The translations under genes and the position numbers were made by a program. Below, one piece after another: positions 6,345 through 9,153 of a DNA stretch of 9,153 nucleotides (position 1 is the stretch's first letter; each line of letters begins with the position of its first letter). The stretch is from Hyphomicrobiaceae bacterium. Its GTDB lineage: Bacteria; Pseudomonadota; Alphaproteobacteria; Rhizobiales; MH13. The stretch is taken from the NCBI GenBank assembly GCA_020442235.1, contig JAGRKQ010000101.1, positions 1 through 9,153 on the forward strand, written 5' to 3'. A model generated the notes under the pieces. That model ran no database searches, had not been told where the DNA came from, and worked only from the letters and a program-made list of their open reading frames with translations.

Positions 6345-7019
6345 TCATTTCTGCCGGTCTGAGGGATCGTCCCCGATAGTCGACGGAACACCCCTTTCAC
6401 CGTCCGCGGGCGCCATCGTGCCCCTGTGGCCCGGCAGGTGCCAGCCAAAGGCAAGCGCTCCGGCCCTGAGGGTGAGCGCGGTGGCGCTTCCGGCCAGAGC
6501 GGCGGGCCAGAACCCCAGCCCCAGCGCTTCGGCCAGAACATAGACCGCCGATCCGGCAAAGGCGGCGGTGATGTAGATTTCCCGCCGCAGAAGCACCGAA
6601 GGCGTTCCGGCGACGACATCGCGCAGGATGCCGCCGAAGGTCGCCGTCATGACGCCGAAGACCGTTGCCGTCAGAGGCGGCGTTCCGAGCGACAGCGCCT
6701 TGGCCGCGCCGAGAACGGCATAGGCGGAAAGCCCGACGGCATCGGCCCACAAAAGCCAGCGTTCATGCCGGTCGAGCCGTCCGGCGACGAACCAGACAAG
6801 TCCGGCAATCGCCGCCGCGGTCAGCGGATAGCCGGGCTGGGACAGCCAGAAGACCGGCTGGTCCAGCACCACATCGCGCACCGACCCGCCGCCCATGCCG
6901 GTGAGCGCGGCAAAGAAGATCATGGCGACGATGTCGCGGCGATGGCGCGCGGCCACCAGCGCGCCGGAGGCGGCAAAGACCGCCACGCCGAGAAAATCGA
7001 GAAGAAGAAGGCGGTCCAT
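6345..7019 (-). CDS. TRIC-type (UPF0126) trimeric intracellular cation channel-like protein
   Basis: A 224-residue inner-membrane protein of the UPF0126/TRIC family (E. coli YicG, YadS). Prokaryotic TRIC members form trimeric cation-permeable channels, but their physiological role in bacteria is not settled. The internal duplication is plain. The first repeat has LDFLGVAVFAASGALVA and the glycine-rich kink GMGGGSVRDVVL (41-52). The second has WADAVGLSAYAVLGA and TFGGILRDVVAG (127-138). About seven hydrophobic segments are visible, followed by a hydrophilic tail from about residue 197. The ATG at 7019 has GGAG (7028-7031) eight bases upstream. It follows grpE by 48 bases and may be co-transcribed with it. 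Its stop codon is only 4 bases from that of the convergent acidic protein gene. Confidence 0.93.
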   Translation of the reverse strand: MDRLLLLDFLGVAVFAASGALVAARHRRDIVAMIFFAALTGMGGGSVRDVVLDQPVFWLSQPGYPLTAAAIAGLVWFVAGRLDRHERWLLWADAVGLSAYAVLGAAKALSLGTPPLTATVFGVMTATFGGILRDVVAGTPSVLLRREIYITAAFAGSAVYVLAEALGLGFWPAALAGSATALTLRAGALAFGWHLPGHRGTMAPADGERGVPSTIGDDPSDRQK

Positions 7020-7067
7020 CGCGCCTGCTCCGAGGTCAGCAGATCAGGACGCAAGGTCCTTTCGGGA

Positions 7068-7640
7068 TCAGACGCTGCGGTCGACGCCGCCTTCGCCGCC
7101 GGTGGCCGCAGCACCCGGCCCCCTGGAAACGCCGACCAGCGCCGGGCGCAGCACCCGCTCGCCGATGGCATAGCCGGGCTGAACCACGGCGAAGACGTGG
7201 CCCGCGGCATGATCGGGACTTTCGGCCTCGAACATCGCCTGATGCAGGTTCGGGTCGAAGCGCTCGCCGAGCGGATCGAGGCGCCGGATGTTGTGGCGCT
7301 CCAGAACCGAAAGGAACTCGCGTTCGGTCATGGCAACGCCCTCGACAAAGCCCTTCATGGCCTCGTCGGCTTCGCCCGGAACGGCGGAAAGGGCGCGCTG
7401 GAGATTGTCGCCGATGCTCAGAACGTCGCGGGCGAAGGCGGAGACGGCATAGGTCTTGGCGTCCCGCACCTCGCGCTCGGTGCGCTTTCTGAGATTGTCC
7501 ATTTCGGCGGCCATGCGCAGGACGCGATCCTTGGCTTCGGCCAGTTCCGCCTCAAGGCTCTCGACCGGATCGGCGGCCTGTTCGTGCTCGGTGCCGGTCA
7601 TGTCGGTTTCGGTTTCGCTCGCGTTGGTTTCGCTCGTCAT
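7068..7640 (-). CDS. grpE: Nucleotide exchange factor GrpE
   Basis: Cytosolic co-chaperone that releases ADP from DnaK and so resets its substrate cycle. The 190-residue product, close to the usual length, has an acidic disordered N-terminus (1-25), a long dimerising coiled coil (about 26-85, including LRMAAEMDNLRKRTEREVRD), and the C-terminal beta-domain signature beginning FDPNLHQAMFEAE (128-140) and ending QPGYAIGERVLRPALVGVS (154-172). The ATG at 7640 has only a modest GAAGAG upstream; an internal ATG at 7601 is less likely. It lies 75 bases after hrcA on the same strand, and that gap carries a promoter-like pair, so grpE may be read both with hrcA and on its own. A small hairpin (AGGAC/GTCCT, 7046-7060) follows the stop codon without a T-run, so transcription into the TRIC gene is likely. 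Confidence 0.97.
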   Translation of the reverse strand: MTSETNASETETDMTGTEHEQAADPVESLEAELAEAKDRVLRMAAEMDNLRKRTEREVRDAKTYAVSAFARDVLSIGDNLQRALSAVPGEADEAMKGFVEGVAMTEREFLSVLERHNIRRLDPLGERFDPNLHQAMFEAESPDHAAGHVFAVVQPGYAIGERVLRPALVGVSRGPGAAATGGEGGVDRSV

Positions 7641-7683
7641 CGCTCTTCGTCGTCTTTTACCGGAAAACTCTGGGTCGGGGCGG

Positions 7684-7712
7684 ATATCAGGCTTCGGGGC
7701 GGCGAAATCAAG
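7684..7712 (-). promoter_or_regulatory. Putative internal grpE promoter, CTTGAT-N17-TGATAT
   Basis: On the minus strand CTTGAT (7707-7712) and TGATAT (7684-7689) are 17 bases apart, starting only 3 bases beyond the hrcA stop codon. The pattern closely parallels the candidate dnaK promoter (CTTGCA-N17-TTATAT). That would allow grpE and dnaK to be induced together without raising the HrcA repressor. Use by RpoH is inferred from the CTTG-type -35 only. Confidence 0.45.
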
Positions 7713-7715
7713 CCA

Positions 7716-8795
7716 TCAGCCGAGCAGACGCGAAATCAGCCGCGCGGTGTAGTCGACGCTGGGCACGATGCGGGCATAATTCAGCCGCGTCGGCCCGATG
7801 ACGCCGAGAACGCCGATCAGCCCGGTCTCCGCGTCGCGATAGGGCGAGACGATGACCGAGGAGCCGGAGAGCGAGAACAGCTTCGTCTCCGAGCCGATGA
7901 AGACGCGCACGCCGTCGCCCTTTTCGGCAAGGCCGAGAAATTCGATCAGTTCGCGCTTTTCCTCGATGTCGGAGAAGAGCTGGCGGACGCGCTCCAGATC
8001 CTCCAGCGCCTTGACGTCCTCCAGAAGATTGGCCTGCCCGCGCACGATCAGCTGGCGCGGCTGGCCGCCGGACGCGCCCGACCATGTGGCAAGGCCGGCC
8101 TCCACCACCTGGCGGGTGAGGGTGTCCAGTTCGCCGGAAAGCCCCGCCTCCAGCCCGGACAGCTCCTTGCGCACATCCATCAGCGTGCGGCCCTTGACGA
8201 GCGCGTTCAGCCGGTTCGTCGCCTCGCTCAGGGTGGAGGGCAGGGTTCCGGCCGGCAGGTCGATCATGCGGTTTTCCACCGAACCGTCCTCGCCGACGAG
8301 CACGACCAGGGCACGCAAAGGGTCGATCTGCACGAATTCGATGTGGCGCAGCTTCAGATCGCTCTTGGCGACGAGCACCACCCCGGCGGCGCGCGACAGG
8401 CCCGACAGCATGGTGCCGGCCTGATGGAAGAGGTCTTCGGGCCGGCGGCCATCGCCGGAGGCACGCAGTTCCGTCTCGATCACCCGCCTTTCGGTCTCGC
8501 CAAGACGCCCGACTTCCAGAAAACCGTCGAGAAAGAACCTCAGGCCCCTCTCGGTCGGCAGGCGTCCGGCGGAAACATGCGGGGCATAGACGAGGCCGAG
8601 ATCTTCCAGATCGGCCATGACGTTGCGCACCGAAGCCGGCGACAGGGCGTTGTGCATGCCCTTGGAAAGGGTGCGCGAGCCCAGGGGCTCGCCGGTTTCC
8701 AGATAGCTTTCCACGATGCGGCGGAAGATGTCGCGGGCACGCTGGTCGAGATCGGCCAGCGGCGAGGGGTGGGAAGGGGCGTCGGTCCCGGTCAT
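7716..8795 (-). CDS. hrcA: Heat-inducible transcription repressor HrcA
   Basis: Repressor of class I heat-shock genes (typically groESL) that binds the CIRCE element and depends on GroEL for activity. The 359-residue product has an N-terminal winged-helix domain (about 14-85) with the diagnostic run [20 protein letters not shown] and then [18 protein letters not shown]. The middle and C-terminal dimerisation and GAF-like regions include HIEFVQIDP (151-159), FIGSET (299-304) and the closing [20 protein letters not shown] (328-347). The ATG at 8795 is the natural start of the family, although its ribosome site is weak. It is divergent from rph and followed by grpE, a common alphaproteobacterial order. 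I see no CIRCE repeat (TTAGCACTC-N9-GAGTGCTAA) in this window, so its main targets lie elsewhere. Confidence 0.97.
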   Translation of the reverse strand: MTGTDAPSHPSPLADLDQRARDIFRRIVESYLETGEPLGSRTLSKGMHNALSPASVRNVMADLEDLGLVYAPHVSAGRLPTERGLRFFLDGFLEVGRLGETERRVIETELRASGDGRRPEDLFHQAGTMLSGLSRAAGVVLVAKSDLKLRHIEFVQIDPLRALVVLVGEDGSVENRMIDLPAGTLPSTLSEATNRLNALVKGRTLMDVRKELSGLEAGLSGELDTLTRQVVEAGLATWSGASGGQPRQLIVRGQANLLEDVKALEDLERVRQLFSDIEEKRELIEFLGLAEKGDGVRVFIGSETKLFSLSGSSVIVSPYRDAETGLIGVLGVIGPTRLNYARIVPSVDYTARLISRLLG

Positions 8796-8840
8796 GGTCC
8801 AGCGTCTTTTCGAGCGTTGCGGGCAAACGGATTTTTTCCG

Positions 8841-8869
8841 ATTTCAGACAATGGCAACCGGCTTGGCAA
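8841..8869 (-). promoter_or_regulatory. Putative hrcA promoter
   Basis: On the minus strand TTGCCA (8864-8869) and TGAAAT (8841-8846) are 17 bases apart. The -35 lies inside a palindrome and only 8 bases from the -35 of the divergent rph promoter. The -10 is poor, so this is tentative. Confidence 0.3.
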
Positions 8870-8910
8870 GCCGTGGCTTGCGGATCGGCGGACCGGACCG
8901 CTACAAGCCG
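8859..8910. repeat. Cluster of alternating GGCTTG / CAAGCC arms between hrcA and rph
   Basis: CGGCTTG-G-CAAGCCG (8859-8873) is a perfect 15-base palindrome. It overlaps a second perfect repeat, GCAAGCC-GT-GGCTTGC (8866-8881). A further CAAGCCG follows at 8904-8910 in the rph -10 region. The cluster spans both candidate -35 boxes, so part of the symmetry may simply reflect two opposed TTGCC/TTGCG boxes, but the arms extend beyond them. Confidence 0.5.
8878..8906 (+). promoter_or_regulatory. Putative rph promoter
   Basis: TTGCGG (8878-8883) and CTACAA (8901-8906) are 17 bases apart on the plus strand, giving a leader of about 50 bases before rph. The extended CTTGCG...GCTACAA form fits alphaproteobacterial housekeeping promoters. 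Confidence 0.45.
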
Positions 8911-8927
8911 GGCACAATCGTTCCCGC

Positions 8928-8943
8928 CTGCGCCCCGGCGCAG
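8928..8943 (+). promoter_or_regulatory. GC-rich hairpin in the rph leader
   Basis: CTGCGCC and GGCGCAG (8928-8934 and 8937-8943) are perfectly complementary around CC; the innermost pairs must open to form a loop. The hairpin ends 7 bases before the rph Shine-Dalgarno and is not followed by a T-run, so it is not a terminator. It could affect translation or mRNA stability. Confidence 0.35.
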
Positions 8944-8962
8944 CCGCCAGAAAGGACCCGCC

Positions 8963-9153
8963 ATGCGTCCCAGCCGCCGCGCCCCCGATGCCCTTCGCGC
9001 CGTCAGCCTCGAACGCGGCGTGCAGCGCCACGCGGAAGGCTCGTGCCTCGTTTCCTTCGGCGACACGAAGGTGCTCGTCACGGCGAGCGTGGAAGACCGG
9101 GTGCCCGGCTGGCTGCGCGGACAGGGGCGCGGCTGGGTGACGGCCGAATACGG
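8963..9153 (+). CDS. rph: Ribonuclease PH, N-terminal part
   Basis: Phosphate-dependent 3'-to-5' exoribonuclease that trims tRNA precursors and acts in rRNA turnover. The visible 63 residues begin [20 protein letters not shown] and continue through [20 protein letters not shown] to RGWVTAEY, the characteristic N-terminus of the family. The ATG at 8963 has a strong Shine-Dalgarno AAAGGA (8951-8956) six bases upstream. The gene is cut by the right edge of the window, so the catalytic and hexamer-forming parts are not seen. Being divergent from hrcA is common in alphaproteobacteria. Confidence 0.96.
   Translation, partial: MRPSRRAPDALRAVSLERGVQRHAEGSCLVSFGDTKVLVTASVEDRVPGWLRGQGRGWVTAEY

Noticed and set aside
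5759..6619. A 286-codon minus-strand open frame over the acidic protein gene
   Set aside because: It runs into the TRIC gene in a wrong frame and beyond the acidic gene's start, has no family resemblance, and shows poorer third-position G/C than the plus-strand gene.
7641..8962. A CIRCE element near hrcA or grpE
   Set aside because: I looked for TTAGCACTC-N9-GAGTGCTAA or near matches in the gaps around hrcA, grpE and dnaK and found none; the inverted repeats present have different arms.
6426..9140. A 904-codon open frame on the plus strand antisense to the TRIC gene, grpE and hrcA
   Set aside because: It is exactly opposite three clearly recognisable genes, resembles no protein family, and its openness is explained by high-GC codon bias in which antisense stops are rare.

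Overview
The window is GC-rich chromosomal DNA with dense, mostly co-directional genes. The encoded HrcA, GrpE, DnaK and RNase PH, and the divergent rph / hrcA-grpE arrangement, point to an alphaproteobacterium, most likely Hyphomicrobiales (Rhizobiales) or a close relative; the genus cannot be fixed from the sequence. Both ends are cut inside genes: dnaK (only its first 121 residues, minus strand) on the left and rph (only its first 63 codons, plus strand) on the right.

Layout, right to left: rph reads rightward off the window. Back-to-back with it, hrcA (heat-shock repressor) and grpE (DnaK nucleotide-exchange factor) read leftward, followed by a TRIC/UPF0126 membrane protein. Two plus-strand genes then stand alone: alkB (oxidative DNA/RNA demethylase) and an unrecognised, very acidic 173-aa protein. 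The acidic-protein gene converges on the TRIC gene with only 4 bases between the stop codons. A 418-base AT-richer intergenic region separates alkB from a divergent, tightly spaced leftward operon. That operon encodes a Tat-exported substrate-binding protein, a permease and an ATPase of the sulfonate/taurine (Ssu/Tau) ABC type, then a VOC/glyoxalase-fold protein, an OsmC-type peroxidase-like protein and a YecN-like MAPEG membrane protein. Next come the dnaK leader and dnaK.

Functionally the window joins the DnaK chaperone control set (hrcA, grpE, dnaK), a probable organosulfur importer followed by three genes of thiol/electrophile-stress families, and a DNA alkylation repair gene. Intergenic regions carry several promoter-like pairs and inverted repeats: a TGCAAGG-N10-CCTTGCA repeat over the putative dnaK -35, a GNRA-type hairpin in the dnaK leader, a dnaK-like promoter just after hrcA for grpE, and a GGCTTG/CAAGCC cluster at the hrcA/rph divergent promoters. 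I see no phage, transposon, CRISPR array, tRNA or rRNA. Nothing here is clearly a new system; the most unusual items are the acidic hypothetical protein and the regulatory DNA around the heat-shock genes.
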